The translations under genes were made by a program, and so were the position numbers. The notes under the pieces were generated by a model. It was not told where the DNA came from, searched no databases, and saw only the letters and a list, made by a program, of their open reading frames with translations. Positions 36,837 to 45,058 of a stretch of DNA of 64,000 nucleotides are shown here, piece by piece. How positions within the stretch are numbered: the first letter of the stretch is position 1; each line of letters begins with the position of its first letter. The DNA is from Luteococcus sp038433135 (GTDB taxonomy: Bacteria > Actinomycetota > Actinomycetes > Propionibacteriales > Propionibacteriaceae). The stretch is from assembly GCF_038433135.1 (NCBI RefSeq), contig NZ_JBCDMV010000010.1, forward strand, positions 1 to 64,000, written 5' to 3'.

Positions 36837-37705
36837 CCGCCCACCGGCGCCAGACCGCGAGCCGCCCGGCGAACGGCCAGGGTGGCCCGCTCAATCCTCG
36901 GGGAATCCACCCGCCAGACCTGCCAGTGCAACGGCACGTCCACCGGTTCCCCGGGCAACCGGACCAGGCTGCCCTCGCGCACTTGGTCGCCGAGCTGGGC
37001 CTCGGGAATCATCCCCCAGGCCAGCCCAGCCAGGACGCCCGCCAGGAAGGCCTCCGAGCCGGGCACCTGTGGTTGGGGTGGGATCGAGGTGATTCCCTTG
37101 TGACGCAGGAAGTCCAGCTGGAGGTCGTCCTTGGCGTTGTAGCGCAGGGCCGGCAGCCTCGCCCAGTCGAGGGCGGCCAGACCACCGTGCCGTGCCAGCA
37201 ACTCCGGGGCCGCAACCGGCACATAGCGCATGGCACCCAGCAGCTCGGTACGGCAGCCGGCCACCGGCACCGGATCGGAGGTGACCGCGGCGATCACGTC
37301 TCCGCGGCGCAGCAGCTCCGAGGAATGCCCCTGGTCCTCCACCTGCAGCCGCAGTGTGAGGCCTTCCCACGCGGCGGCCTCGCGCAGTACCGGCCGGAAC
37401 CAGGTGGCCAGCGAATCCGCATTGACCGCCACCCTGAGCAGTGCCCCCGCGTGCCCGCGGCCCAACTCCGCCAAGGTCTCGTCCTCCAGAAAGACCACCT
37501 GACGGGCCATCCGCAGCAGCGCCTCACCGGCCGGGGTCGGGGCGCAGGGCAGGGTGCGACGCACCATCACCTGCCCCAGATACCCCTCCAGCGCCTTGAT
37601 CCGTTGGCTCACCGCGGATGCGGAGATCCGCAGCTCATCCGCCGCGGCCTCGAAACTGCCTTCATCCACAACCGCGATCATTGTCCGTAGCCAATCCCCA
37701 TTCAT
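36824..37705 (-). CDS. lysG: LysR-family regulator, LysG/ArgP-like
   Basis: 293 residues: N-terminal winged helix (about 3-62, SFEAAADELRISASAVSQRIKALE) and a periplasmic-binding-like effector domain with the ArgP/LysG features AVNADSLATWFRP and PGSEAFLAG. Divergent from a lysE exporter gene, the arrangement known from Corynebacterium, where LysG activates lysE when lysine or arginine is high. TAAGAT (37712-37717) is 6 nt before the ATG, so the mRNA is probably leaderless. The last codons (GGSEK, TGA) are formed by the arm of repeat copy 5, so the C-terminus has been set by the element's insertion or vice versa. Confidence 0.88.
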   Translation of the reverse strand: MNGDWLRTMIAVVDEGSFEAAADELRISASAVSQRIKALEGYLGQVMVRRTLPCAPTPAGEALLRMARQVVFLEDETLAELGRGHAGALLRVAVNADSLATWFRPVLREAAAWEGLTLRLQVEDQGHSSELLRRGDVIAAVTSDPVPVAGCRTELLGAMRYVPVAAPELLARHGGLAALDWARLPALRYNAKDDLQLDFLRHKGITSIPPQPQVPGSEAFLAGVLAGLAWGMIPEAQLGDQVREGSLVRLPGEPVDVPLHWQVWRVDSPRIERATLAVRRAARGLAPVGGSEK

Positions 37706-37774
37706 GAGGACATCTTAGGAAAGGCGAGAAATCATCGTTTGTCTTCATCCTTCGGTCTGTCTAGCGTTTCGGCC
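37706..37774. promoter_or_regulatory. divergent lysG/lysE promoter region
   Basis: Contains TAAGAT (minus, 37712-37717) 6 nt from lysG and TAGCGT (plus, 37762-37767) 7 nt from lysE. Both genes would be leaderless. LysG binding is expected in the A/T-richer middle (37720-37750), by analogy with the corynebacterial pair. Confidence 0.6.
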
Positions 37775-38365
37775 ATGTTCTCCACCTGGCTCACCGGCCT
37801 GCTCACCGGCCTCTCACTGATCATCGTCATCGGCGTGCAGAATGCACTGGTACTGCGCCAGGGGCTCCGCCGGGAACACGTGGGCCTGGTGGTGACGGTC
37901 TGTGCGCTCGGCGACCTGCTGCTGATTGCCGCGGGAACGGCCGGGATGGGCGCCATCGCGCTGGCGCACCCGGATGCCCTGTGCGTGCTGAGCTGGGTCG
38001 GCGCCGGCTACCTGGTGTGGTGCGCCATCGGCTCCTTCCGGTCGGCGATGAATCCCGGGGTCCTGGCGGATTCGGGCAGCCAGTCGCGGGCATCCGTGCT
38101 GGGCACGGTGCTGGCGGTCACCTGGCTGAACCCGCACGTCTACCTGGACACGGTGGTGATGCTCGGCTCCATCGCAGCCAGCCACGGCTCGCTCAAGTGG
38201 GCCTTCGCGGCCGGTGCCATGTGCGCCTCCCTGATCTGGTTCGGCGCCCTGGGCTTCGGTGCCCACGCGCTCTCCGGGCCGCTGGGGCGCCCCGCGGTGT
38301 GGCGGGTGGTCGACGTGTTGATCGGGCTGGTGATGCTCGCGGTGGCGGCGGGACTGGTGCTCTGA
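37775..38365 (+). CDS. lysE: LysE/ArgO-family basic amino acid exporter
   Basis: 196 residues and six membrane helices with the family hallmark GVQNALVLRQGLRREH at the N-terminus and WLNPHVYLDTVVMLGSI later. It exports L-lysine and/or L-arginine. The ATG at 37775 is favoured because the first helix starts there and a TAGCGT box lies 7 nt upstream; an earlier start adds 12 residues outside the conserved part. Paired with the divergent lysG. Confidence 0.88.
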   Translation: MFSTWLTGLLTGLSLIIVIGVQNALVLRQGLRREHVGLVVTVCALGDLLLIAAGTAGMGAIALAHPDALCVLSWVGAGYLVWCAIGSFRSAMNPGVLADSGSQSRASVLGTVLAVTWLNPHVYLDTVVMLGSIAASHGSLKWAFAAGAMCASLIWFGALGFGAHALSGPLGRPAVWRVVDVLIGLVMLAVAAGLVL

Positions 38366-38374
38366 CCCGCCCGA

Positions 38375-38465
38375 TTCCGAGAATCGACCACCAGATTCGG
38401 TCAGACCACGTCGTTCGACGCTCCGACCCAGCCGAAGCCGCGAATCCCGGGGTCACTTTTCGGAA
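38375..38465 (-). repeat. 91-bp inverted-repeat element, copy 6
   Basis: 91 nt; left arm TTCCGAGAATCGACCACCAG; the right arm has degraded to CCCGGGGTCACTTTTCGGAA. Core on the minus strand is GGAGCGT at offset 42-48. Lies 9 nt after the lysE stop. Confidence 0.85.
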
Positions 38466-38515
38466 ACGGCTTCGGCAGACGGCGGTGCGGGGCCCGCAGG
38501 AGCTATCTTCGGGGC

Positions 38516-38647
38516 ATGGCCGAACTGACCGAGCCCTGCCCCAACTGCGGCACGCTGATGCGCTGGGAGACATCCCACGAGCGCTGCGACGGATGCGGTT
38601 GGATCCGTCCCTGCTGCGAAGGTGCGCCCTGTCCGCCGCAGCAATGA
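38516..38647 (+). CDS. 43-residue zinc-ribbon small protein
   Basis: A short reading frame with two CxxC knuckles: CPNC at residues 8-11 and CDGC at 24-27, followed by CC (33-34) and Cys39. The EPCPNCGTLMRWE start resembles stand-alone zinc ribbons that bind nucleic acid or protein. TATCTT (38504-38509) is 6 nt before the ATG, giving a leaderless promoter like those of its neighbours; AGGAG lies further up. A strong hairpin follows 13 nt after the stop. These features make it a credible gene despite its size; its function is unknown. Confidence 0.7.
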   Translation: MAELTEPCPNCGTLMRWETSHERCDGCGWIRPCCEGAPCPPQQ

Positions 38648-38660
38648 CGCCGACATGACA

Positions 38661-38693
38661 CGACGGCCGCCCGCACCAGGCGGACGGCCGTCG
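38661..38693. terminator. GC-rich terminator hairpin
   Basis: CGACGGCCG and its exact complement CGGCCGTCG flank a 15-nt loop. It sits between the ends of the zinc-ribbon gene (+) and the HAD gene (-) and can stop both. Confidence 0.65.
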
Positions 38694-38712
38694 CGAGACC
38701 GTGTGGGGCTGG

Positions 38713-39501
38713 TCAGCCCTGCTTGAACCCCGCAACCAGTTCCTGCACGTAACTGTTGGTCTCCTCGGGGCCCTCCACCGCATGGCAGGCGATCCCCATC
38801 TCGTAGACCGGGTAGTCATTGCCGCCGGGCTGCAGCCGGTCACCGATGAACAGCATGTTGGCCTGCTTGATGCCGGTCTGTTCCTCCAGGGCGCGCATCC
38901 CGTGGGCCTTGTCGATCCCCTTCATGGTGATGTCGATCGACGTGGAACCGCCGGAGCGCACCTCCAGGTTCGGCAGGTCCGCGGCGACGGCATCCCGCAG
39001 GGCGGCGCGCTTGGTCATGTCCGGATCCCAGGCGTGCTTGTCGGCCACCGACGCCTGCTGCCCCAGGGCGGAGAAGGTGATCTGGGAACCGCGATCCTCG
39101 ATCCGGTCGCCCTTGCAGATCTCGTCGCTCTCCCAGAGGCCGAGCTCCTTGGCGCGCTTCTCCAAGGACTCGATGGCGGCCTGCTTGTCCGCTTCGGGCA
39201 GGTTGTGGGCGTAGATCTCGGTCCACCGACCGTCGACATTGCGCAGGTAACGGGTGCCACAGGTGGGCATCAGGTGCAGATTGGTCAGGTCGGTGCCCTC
39301 GGGCAGATTCTCCAGAACCTGCCTCTGGAACTGCTCATAGCGACCGCCCGAGATGATGCAGACCGGGCGCTCGGCCAGCAGATCGGCCAGCGTCTGGGCC
39401 ATGGCGGGCTGCACCGGCGACTTGGATGCCGCCAAGGTGTCGTCCAGGTCAAAGGCGACGATCTGGATGTCGTCCGGCACTGGGATGGTCAGGTCGGTCA
39501 A
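38713..39501 (-). CDS. HAD-IIB phosphatase / phosphomannomutase-like protein
   Basis: 262 residues: HAD motif I FDLDDTLAASK (residues about 16-26), motif II ISGGR, and motif IV IGDRLQPGGNDYP. The cap is of the Cof/eukaryotic-PMM type (HAD-IIB), and the overall pattern resembles the PMM family of sugar-phosphate mutases and phosphatases. TTG start at 39501 is supported by GGGGGGAG just upstream and by the MTDLTIP N-terminus shared, down to the DNA, with serC of this window. Whether it is a mutase or a phosphatase cannot be decided. Confidence 0.75.
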   Translation of the reverse strand: MTDLTIPVPDDIQIVAFDLDDTLAASKSPVQPAMAQTLADLLAERPVCIISGGRYEQFQRQVLENLPEGTDLTNLHLMPTCGTRYLRNVDGRWTEIYAHNLPEADKQAAIESLEKRAKELGLWESDEICKGDRIEDRGSQITFSALGQQASVADKHAWDPDMTKRAALRDAVAADLPNLEVRSGGSTSIDITMKGIDKAHGMRALEEQTGIKQANMLFIGDRLQPGGNDYPVYEMGIACHAVEGPEETNSYVQELVAGFKQG

Positions 39502-39648
39502 GGTTCTCCCCCCGAAGAAAATGGGACGGCGCGAACGTGCGCCGTCTCCCAAGGGTATCGACCAGGCGGTACCACGGCGTACGACCACCTCAGCTTGCCC
39601 TCAGCACAAGCACGCCGGGCCGGCCTTCTTCAGCTGGCCCCCAGCGGA

Positions 39649-40527
39649 TCAGGCTGCGGCGCGGGCGGCCAGCGCCATCGCGCTGCGCACCAGGGCGATG
39701 AAGGCCTCCCGATCCTGGATCTGCACCCAACTGAAGCGCACCGTGATCCACCCCTCCGCCAGCAGCAGAGCGGCCTTCTCGTGGTCGTCGTGGAAGGTCT
39801 GCTGACTGGAGTGGAATTCAAAGCCGTCCAACTCGATCACCAGCCGCAGTTTCTCGAAGACGATGTCGGCTGGCCACTGCTTCCCACCCAGATGGAAGAC
39901 GAAATTGCCGCGCCAGTCGGTGATGCCGGCCTCGCGGAGCGCCTCGTGGGCCATCCGCTCCATCTGTGACCAGGGCTTCTCCCTGCTGTTGCGGACGATG
40001 AAGCGCCGCTCCCGATTGCCCCGGCGCCACTTGAAGCCCGCCATCATCTCGCGCAGATCCTCCGGTGTGGTCTGCAGGGCGCGCAGGGCTTCATCGGTGG
40101 CCTCGCCATGATCCGCCTTGGCCAGCCACACGGCCGTCCAGGTGGCGCTGCTGAGGCGGATGCCGTTCACCTCGACCACGTCATCGGGGTCGATCTTGGC
40201 GCGGATGAAGCGGTACTTGCCGCGGTTGGGCAGACGACGCCGGGTGATCACGGTGATGGTCTCGACCTTGGCGTTCTCCCAGAAGGAGAGGTGGGCAGCG
40301 GCCAGCCCGGTGACCACTGCGTCCGGGTCCCACAACGCGACGGCGGCCGCCAGGGTGGCGGGGTCATCCTTCTTGGCCGACGGAACCACGATTCCCGGCA
40401 GGACGGCAACCGCCCGGCCGGTCTTGACCAGATGGTCCAGGCCGTGGGCGAGTGCGGGTTCCTCCCGCCGGCGCAGCACGCCGACGCTCTCGAGGAGCCC
40501 CTGTGCCTCTGCGGTGATGGATGTCAT
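39649..40527 (-). CDS. DUF559 (VSR-like nuclease fold) protein with AbiEi-like N-terminus
   Basis: 292 residues. The N-terminal ~150 residues have the winged-helix plus helical layout of AbiEi-type/transcriptional-regulator-like proteins. The C-terminal part is DUF559: WPADIVFEKLRLVIELDGFEFH is followed by DHEKAALLLAEGWITVRFSW, giving the E-D...Q/K core of a restriction-endonuclease-like fold related to VSR. Such proteins are common single genes in Actinobacteria and their function is unknown. ATG at 40527 with CATCCT 6 nt upstream; a GTG nine codons earlier is the alternative. Confidence 0.75.
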   Translation of the reverse strand: MTSITAEAQGLLESVGVLRRREEPALAHGLDHLVKTGRAVAVLPGIVVPSAKKDDPATLAAAVALWDPDAVVTGLAAAHLSFWENAKVETITVITRRRLPNRGKYRFIRAKIDPDDVVEVNGIRLSSATWTAVWLAKADHGEATDEALRALQTTPEDLREMMAGFKWRRGNRERRFIVRNSREKPWSQMERMAHEALREAGITDWRGNFVFHLGGKQWPADIVFEKLRLVIELDGFEFHSSQQTFHDDHEKAALLLAEGWITVRFSWVQIQDREAFIALVRSAMALAARAAA

Positions 40528-40612
40528 GTCCACAGGATGTGCAAGCGGTGTCACCCATCCACAGAAAATGTGAGCCCGGAAGGGGTGTGGACAAGTTCTC
40601 AGGTTCGTTCGC

Positions 40613-40703
40613 TTCCGAGAATTGACCTCCAGATTTGGTCACTCCACAGGGGTCTGAGCGTGAATCCCGGCGACAGGCGGAATCTGGAGGTCAATTTTCG
40701 GAA
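40613..40703 (+). repeat. 91-bp inverted-repeat element, copy 7
   Basis: 91 nt and the most regular copy: arms TTCCGAGAATTGACCTCCAG / TCTGGAGGTCAATTTTCGGAA, compensating T-A changes included. Core TGAGCGT at 43-49. Between two tandem minus-strand genes. Confidence 0.92.
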
Positions 40704-40770
40704 ATGGCCACGCGACCAACTTCACGGGAGGACTCGCCGGACGCGCGCCCGGTGAGGAATCTGGCCCGGG

Positions 40771-41679
40771 TCAGCCCCTCGCCCGCTGGCGACTGCGCAG
40801 TTTGGGCAGGATGGTGACCAGGATCATCGCCGCGAACATCGATCCGCCGCCGGCCAGCATCTGCCAGGTGAGCCGCTCGCCACCGAGCAGCACCGCGAAG
40901 ACCGCCGCCCAGACCGGTTCGCCGGCCATCAACACCGCCGCGGTGGTGGACTCCACCACCGCCTGTGCCCACACCTGCAGGAAGATCGGGATGGCCCCGG
41001 CAATCACGGCGATGTAGAGCATCCACAGCCAATCCGTGCGCCCCGAGGGCAGCTGGATCCCACCCGGCAGCGCGGCAAGACCGCACTCCAGAGCCACGAC
41101 CGCCAGCGTGACCATGGTCAACGCAATGGCGTCATCTCCCTCGGACCACCGGTCCACAGCCACGATGTGGCAGGCGTAGATCACCGCGCTGGCCAGGGTC
41201 AGCGATTCCCCGAAACCAATGGCGACGCCGGAGGAGAGGTCCAGAGTCAGCACCCCGAGCCCGAGCGCGGCCAGCATCACCGCCAACCAGGTCAGCAGCG
41301 CAATCCGCTCTCGCAGCAGCCAGGCCGCCAGGAAGGGGGTGATCACCACGTACAGCCCGGTCACGAAGCCGGAGACCGAAGCGGCGGTGTGCGCCAGACC
41401 GACGGTCTGCACCAGCTGGGCCGTGCCGTAGATCAACCCAAGGATGGTGCCGTGCAGCAGGGTGCGACGACTCATCCGCCAGTGCCGCCAGAAGACCAGC
41501 CCCAGCGTCACCGCGGCGATCAGGAAGCGCACGGCCAGCAGGTCGGGTACCGGAAGGCGGCCCGTGAGGTCCTTCATGGAGAAGAAGGTGCTGCCCCACA
41601 ACACCCCCATCAACACCAGACTTCCCAGCGCCAGGTAACGGGTGCCGCGGCCGGGCACAGGGTTCACGGAGCTGCTCAC
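40771..41679 (-). CDS. EamA/DMT-superfamily transporter (first copy)
   Basis: 302 residues in two EamA repeats of five helices each (GVLWGSTFFSMKDL at the start; MAGEPVWAAVFAVLLGGERL in the second). It probably exports a metabolite; the substrate is unknown. GTG start with TAGGGT (41686-41691) 6 nt upstream and no Shine-Dalgarno, so probably leaderless. Confidence 0.85.
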   Translation of the reverse strand: MSSSVNPVPGRGTRYLALGSLVLMGVLWGSTFFSMKDLTGRLPVPDLLAVRFLIAAVTLGLVFWRHWRMSRRTLLHGTILGLIYGTAQLVQTVGLAHTAASVSGFVTGLYVVITPFLAAWLLRERIALLTWLAVMLAALGLGVLTLDLSSGVAIGFGESLTLASAVIYACHIVAVDRWSEGDDAIALTMVTLAVVALECGLAALPGGIQLPSGRTDWLWMLYIAVIAGAIPIFLQVWAQAVVESTTAAVLMAGEPVWAAVFAVLLGGERLTWQMLAGGGSMFAAMILVTILPKLRSRQRARG

Positions 41680-41783
41680 CTGCGAACCCTAGCCACCCGG
41701 GCCCAACCGAGAGTCTCTGCGCCACGCTGGCGAGACACCGGCAGGCCTGGTGCACGCGGGAGGGCCTGGATCAGCCGCCTCAG

Positions 41784-41810
41784 GCGGAATCTGGCGGCCC
41801 CTTTTCGGAA
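41784..41810 (+). repeat. half copy of the 91-bp element (right arm only)
   Basis: GGAATCTGGCGGCCCCTTTTCGGAA resembles the right arm; no left arm is found about 91 nt upstream. Probably a decayed element between divergent genes. Confidence 0.65.
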
Positions 41811-41869
41811 GGCGTCCCAACCGGGGGACTCCCGCCAAACCGAGCCCCGCTCCGGCTACGGTGGGCGGC

Positions 41870-42277
41870 ATGGATCCCCACGAGCCCACGTTCACACCTG
41901 CCCTGTCGGCCATCACCCTGTTGGTGGCAGACCAGGATGCGGCGGAGGAGTTCTACTCGCGAGCCTTCGCCGAGGAGCCACTGTGGCGCGATGGGAAGTC
42001 GATCGGTTTCGGGTTGGGCAGCGTCGTGCTGAACCTTTTGCTGGATTCCGAGGGCGACCGTCTGGTGACACCGGCCGCGGTGGGCAGCAAGGATTCGGGG
42101 CTGCGCTCCCAGCTCAGCATCTGGGTGGACGACATCGACACCGTCGTCGAGACCCTCAAGGGCCGCGGCGTCGACTTTGACACCGACCCCACCGACCAGA
42201 CCTGGGGGATGCGCACCGCCACCTTCCGAGATCCCGACGGCCACAGCTGGGAGATCGCCCAAGACCTGGGCGACTAG
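41870..42277 (+). CDS. VOC-superfamily (glyoxalase/bleomycin-resistance-like) protein
   Basis: 135 residues: the paired beta-alpha-beta modules are visible (AITLLVADQDAAEEFYSRAF; then LSIWVDDIDTVVETLKGRG and FRDPDGHSWEIAQD). The terminal DPDGHSWEI is the typical VOC ending with the metal-ligand Glu. The reaction is unknown. TACGGT (41857-41862) lies 7 nt before the ATG; probably leaderless. Confidence 0.8.
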   Translation: MDPHEPTFTPALSAITLLVADQDAAEEFYSRAFAEEPLWRDGKSIGFGLGSVVLNLLLDSEGDRLVTPAAVGSKDSGLRSQLSIWVDDIDTVVETLKGRGVDFDTDPTDQTWGMRTATFRDPDGHSWEIAQDLGD

Positions 42278-42292
42278 CCCGAACATCCCACC

Positions 42293-43513
42293 TCATCCCG
42301 CGATCTGGCGCAGCCGGGTGATCGCGGTGGCCGGCCCGTCCTCCGTCCCAAGCCGAATGCTCACCTGTCGGACCCGGGGAAGCAGGGAATCCACCTGGCC
42401 CACGGCGACCGCAACGTCCTCGGGTCTCAGCCGTCGCGGATCCAGCGGGCGCGTGCCCAGCCCCAGCCGGAAGAGCTGCCGTGCCCAGTAGGGCTGGTCA
42501 ACGGTGATCGGCACGGGGATGCTCGGCACACCCGCGCGGACCATGGCATGCGTGGTGCCCGCGCCGCAGTGGTGCACGGCCGCTGCCACCCGCGGCAACA
42601 GCCACGCATGCGGCACATGCTCCACCACGTGCAGATCGGCCGAAAGCCGCTCCGGCACCTCCCCCGCCCAGCCGGAGGCCAGCAGCACCCGACGGCCGGC
42701 CAGGCCGGTCAGCAGGGTGGGCAGGAGCCCCGGCGGCAGGCTCATGCTGCCGAAGCCGACATAGATCGGCGGCTCACCGGCAGCCAGGAAGTCGGCCAGG
42801 GCCGGATCCGGGCGGAAGCCGACGGGTGGCGCCAGCGGCCAGTCCCCGGTGACACACAGCCCCGGCCCGTCACATGTCTCGACCGGGCCCGGCAGCAGAC
42901 TCGGCGACCATGCCCCGAGCTGTTGATAATCCTGCCAGGGAAGGACCCTGACGGGCAGACCCAGCTGGCGTCGGGAGCCATTGAGCAGGTCCCGCACGGC
43001 ATACCAGCCCGCCAAGTTCCCGGCACGGAAGAGCGGCCGCTGCAGAACGTCGGGGATGCCGTGCGGCAGCATCGCGGAGCGGCGACCGTCGCCGGGCTCG
43101 AAGGGTTGGAAGAAGACGGCGACGGCAGGCACGCCCAGCGCCTCGGCGGCGTTGAAGCCGGCAGGCAGCGACAGACCGCTGGAGAGCACCACGTCCGCTT
43201 CCCCCGCGGCGGCCAGCAGATCGGTCGTCCAGCCGTGCAGGTGCTGGGCCAACAGGCGTCGCAGAACCCCCAGCCCGGACAGGGTGGAGTCGCCGCTGCG
43301 AATGAAGTCGGCCATCTCGTCCCGCCCGCCGAGCCGCTGCCGCAGACCACCGGCCAGCGGAACATAACGGACATCATGGGCGCGGGCCAGCGGCTGGGAG
43401 CCAGCATCACCCGCCAGCAGGAAATCGTGGCCGGCAGCCCGCAGCGCCTCACCGAGCGCAACCAGGGGACGAACGTCGCCCTCCGTGCCGTAACTGATCG
43501 CAGCCACCCGCAT
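42293..43513 (-). CDS. GT1-family (UGT/MGT-like) glycosyltransferase
   Basis: 406 residues with a GT-B fold: N-terminal acceptor domain starting YGTEGDVRPLVALGEAL, and a C-terminal nucleotide-sugar domain with HHCGAGTTHAMVRAGVPSIP and the donor-binding DQPYWARQ. It resembles glycosyltransferases acting on lipids, sterols or macrolides. No biosynthetic genes for an aglycone are adjacent, so the acceptor is unknown. GACGAT is 6 nt before the ATG. Confidence 0.85.
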   Translation of the reverse strand: MRVAAISYGTEGDVRPLVALGEALRAAGHDFLLAGDAGSQPLARAHDVRYVPLAGGLRQRLGGRDEMADFIRSGDSTLSGLGVLRRLLAQHLHGWTTDLLAAAGEADVVLSSGLSLPAGFNAAEALGVPAVAVFFQPFEPGDGRRSAMLPHGIPDVLQRPLFRAGNLAGWYAVRDLLNGSRRQLGLPVRVLPWQDYQQLGAWSPSLLPGPVETCDGPGLCVTGDWPLAPPVGFRPDPALADFLAAGEPPIYVGFGSMSLPPGLLPTLLTGLAGRRVLLASGWAGEVPERLSADLHVVEHVPHAWLLPRVAAAVHHCGAGTTHAMVRAGVPSIPVPITVDQPYWARQLFRLGLGTRPLDPRRLRPEDVAVAVGQVDSLLPRVRQVSIRLGTEDGPATAITRLRQIAG

Positions 43514-43585
43514 GGGTCCATCGTCGCAGCCCCCGGCCGTCTAGGCTGGAAATCGCCGCAGGATTCAACGACGAATGGTGCCGAG

Positions 43586-44002
43586 ATGACCCGCGAACCC
43601 GGAAGCCCACTCCCACTGAATGCCGCCAGTCTGGTAGCGCAGGCGAACGAGAAGATCACCACCCTGAGCCGCGATGAGGTGCTGCCCCTGCTGGACGACC
43701 CGGGCGTGCTGCTGGTGGACATCCGCGACGTCCGCGAGCTGGAGCGCGACGGCCTGATCCCCGGGGCCAAACACGCGCCGCGGGGGATGCTGGAGTTCTG
43801 GATCGACCCTGAAAGCCCCTACTACAAGCCGGAGCTGGATGACGGCCGCCGGCTGGTGCTCTACTGCGGGTCTGGCTGGCGTTCGGCCTTGTCGGCGGAG
43901 GTCCTGACCCGGATGGGGCGCGAGGATGTCGCCCATCTGGACGGTGGCTTCAGCGGCTGGAAGAAGGCTGGCCTGCCGGTGGAGACTCGCGAGGCGCGCT
44001 GA
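43586..44002 (+). CDS. rhodanese-like sulfurtransferase
   Basis: 138 residues, a single rhodanese domain: VLLVDIRDVRELERDGLIPGA, then the active-site loop YCGSGWRS with the persulfide-forming Cys, and HLDGGFSGWKKAG at the end. Likely a cytoplasmic sulfur carrier or thiosulfate sulfurtransferase. A TAGGCT box is at 43542-43547, giving a leader of about 30 nt. Confidence 0.88.
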   Translation: MTREPGSPLPLNAASLVAQANEKITTLSRDEVLPLLDDPGVLLVDIRDVRELERDGLIPGAKHAPRGMLEFWIDPESPYYKPELDDGRRLVLYCGSGWRSALSAEVLTRMGREDVAHLDGGFSGWKKAGLPVETREAR

Positions 44003-44010
44003 ACTGGCCG

Positions 44011-44889
44011 CTACTGGCGGTGGGTGAGCCAGACGCCGCCGATCACCACTGCGCAGCCCAGCACCTGCAGCCAGCCGACGCCCTCATTCAGCACGAGCAG
44101 GGCGATCACCAGGCCGAACATCGGCACCAGGTTGATCGAGGCGGCAACCACCGCCGTCGACAGGTGCCGCACCGCCATGGCGTACAGCACCATCGCCAGC
44201 ACGGAACACAGCACGGTGAGGGTCAGCACCGCGCTGATCGTGGGCCCCGGGTGCGCCGGGCGACGCCAGGTGTGCGCCTCCGTCAGGGCCAGGGGGATGA
44301 AGGCCAGCGCCCCCACCCCGTCCTGCCAGAGCACGGTGGTCCACGATGAATAGCGGGTCACGACGTCCCGGGTGGCGAAGGTGTAGAGCGCCCAGACGAC
44401 GGCGGCCAGCAGGATCAGCAGGTCGCCCCACAGACGTTTGGGGGCATCGGTGCTGGCGATCGGGCCACCGAAGACGATCGCGATGGAGCCCAGCATGGCC
44501 AGACCGATCCCCCACCAGCCGCGGCGCCCGATGATGGCCTTGTTCAACAACACGTCGGTGACCGCGATGACGGCGGGGAAGGCGGCCGACAGCAGGGTGG
44601 CGTCGGTGGCGGTGGACCATTGCACGCCCAGGTTCTCCAGGGCGAAGTAGGCGGTGATCCCCAGCAGGCCGCCGATGGCGAGGGTGCGCGCATCGCGGGG
44701 TGTTGGTCGTTGCCAACCGCGGGTCGCCGCCACGATCACGGCGATCAGCGCGGTGGCCAGCAGGAACCGGACGGCCCCCAGGGTCATCGGGCCGATGTCC
44801 ACCAGCGCCACCTTGGTGATGGTGTAGCTGGCGGCGAACAACACCATGGAACCGACCAGCGCGAGGCTGGCGCTGAGGCGGGAAGTCAC
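44011..44889 (-). CDS. EamA/DMT-superfamily transporter (second copy)
   Basis: 292 residues, ten helices in two EamA repeats (MVLFAASYTITKVALVDIGP; VVAASINLVPMFGLVIALLV). Substrate unknown; the two EamA proteins of the window are not close duplicates. GTG start with TAGGAT (44896-44901) 6 nt upstream, probably leaderless. Confidence 0.85.
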   Translation of the reverse strand: MTSRLSASLALVGSMVLFAASYTITKVALVDIGPMTLGAVRFLLATALIAVIVAATRGWQRPTPRDARTLAIGGLLGITAYFALENLGVQWSTATDATLLSAAFPAVIAVTDVLLNKAIIGRRGWWGIGLAMLGSIAIVFGGPIASTDAPKRLWGDLLILLAAVVWALYTFATRDVVTRYSSWTTVLWQDGVGALAFIPLALTEAHTWRRPAHPGPTISAVLTLTVLCSVLAMVLYAMAVRHLSTAVVAASINLVPMFGLVIALLVLNEGVGWLQVLGCAVVIGGVWLTHRQ

Positions 44890-44952
44890 GGACCAATCCT
44901 AGGGAGGAGCTGAGCCCCAATCGTGGGCTCGATGCGCGGGTGGGGAATCCGA

Positions 44953-44977
44953 TGCCGAAAAGTGACCGCCAGAATCG
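44953..44977 (+). repeat. half copy of the 91-bp element (left arm only)
   Basis: TGCCGAAAAGTGACCGCCAG and AATCG match the left arm; no right arm follows at the expected distance, where the uppP terminator lies instead. A decayed copy. Confidence 0.65.
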
Positions 44978-45009
44978 GCTGGGCACGGGCGGCCAGCCGT
45001 CCAACGAAC

Positions 45010-45039
45010 CGGGGCCGCAACCCGAAGGTCGCGGCCCCG
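45010..45039. terminator. uppP terminator hairpin
   Basis: CGGGGCCGC and GCGGCCCCG form a 9-bp stem with a 12-nt loop 20 nt beyond the uppP stop. Confidence 0.6.
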
Positions 45040-45058
45040 CGTGCGCAGGCTGATCGGT

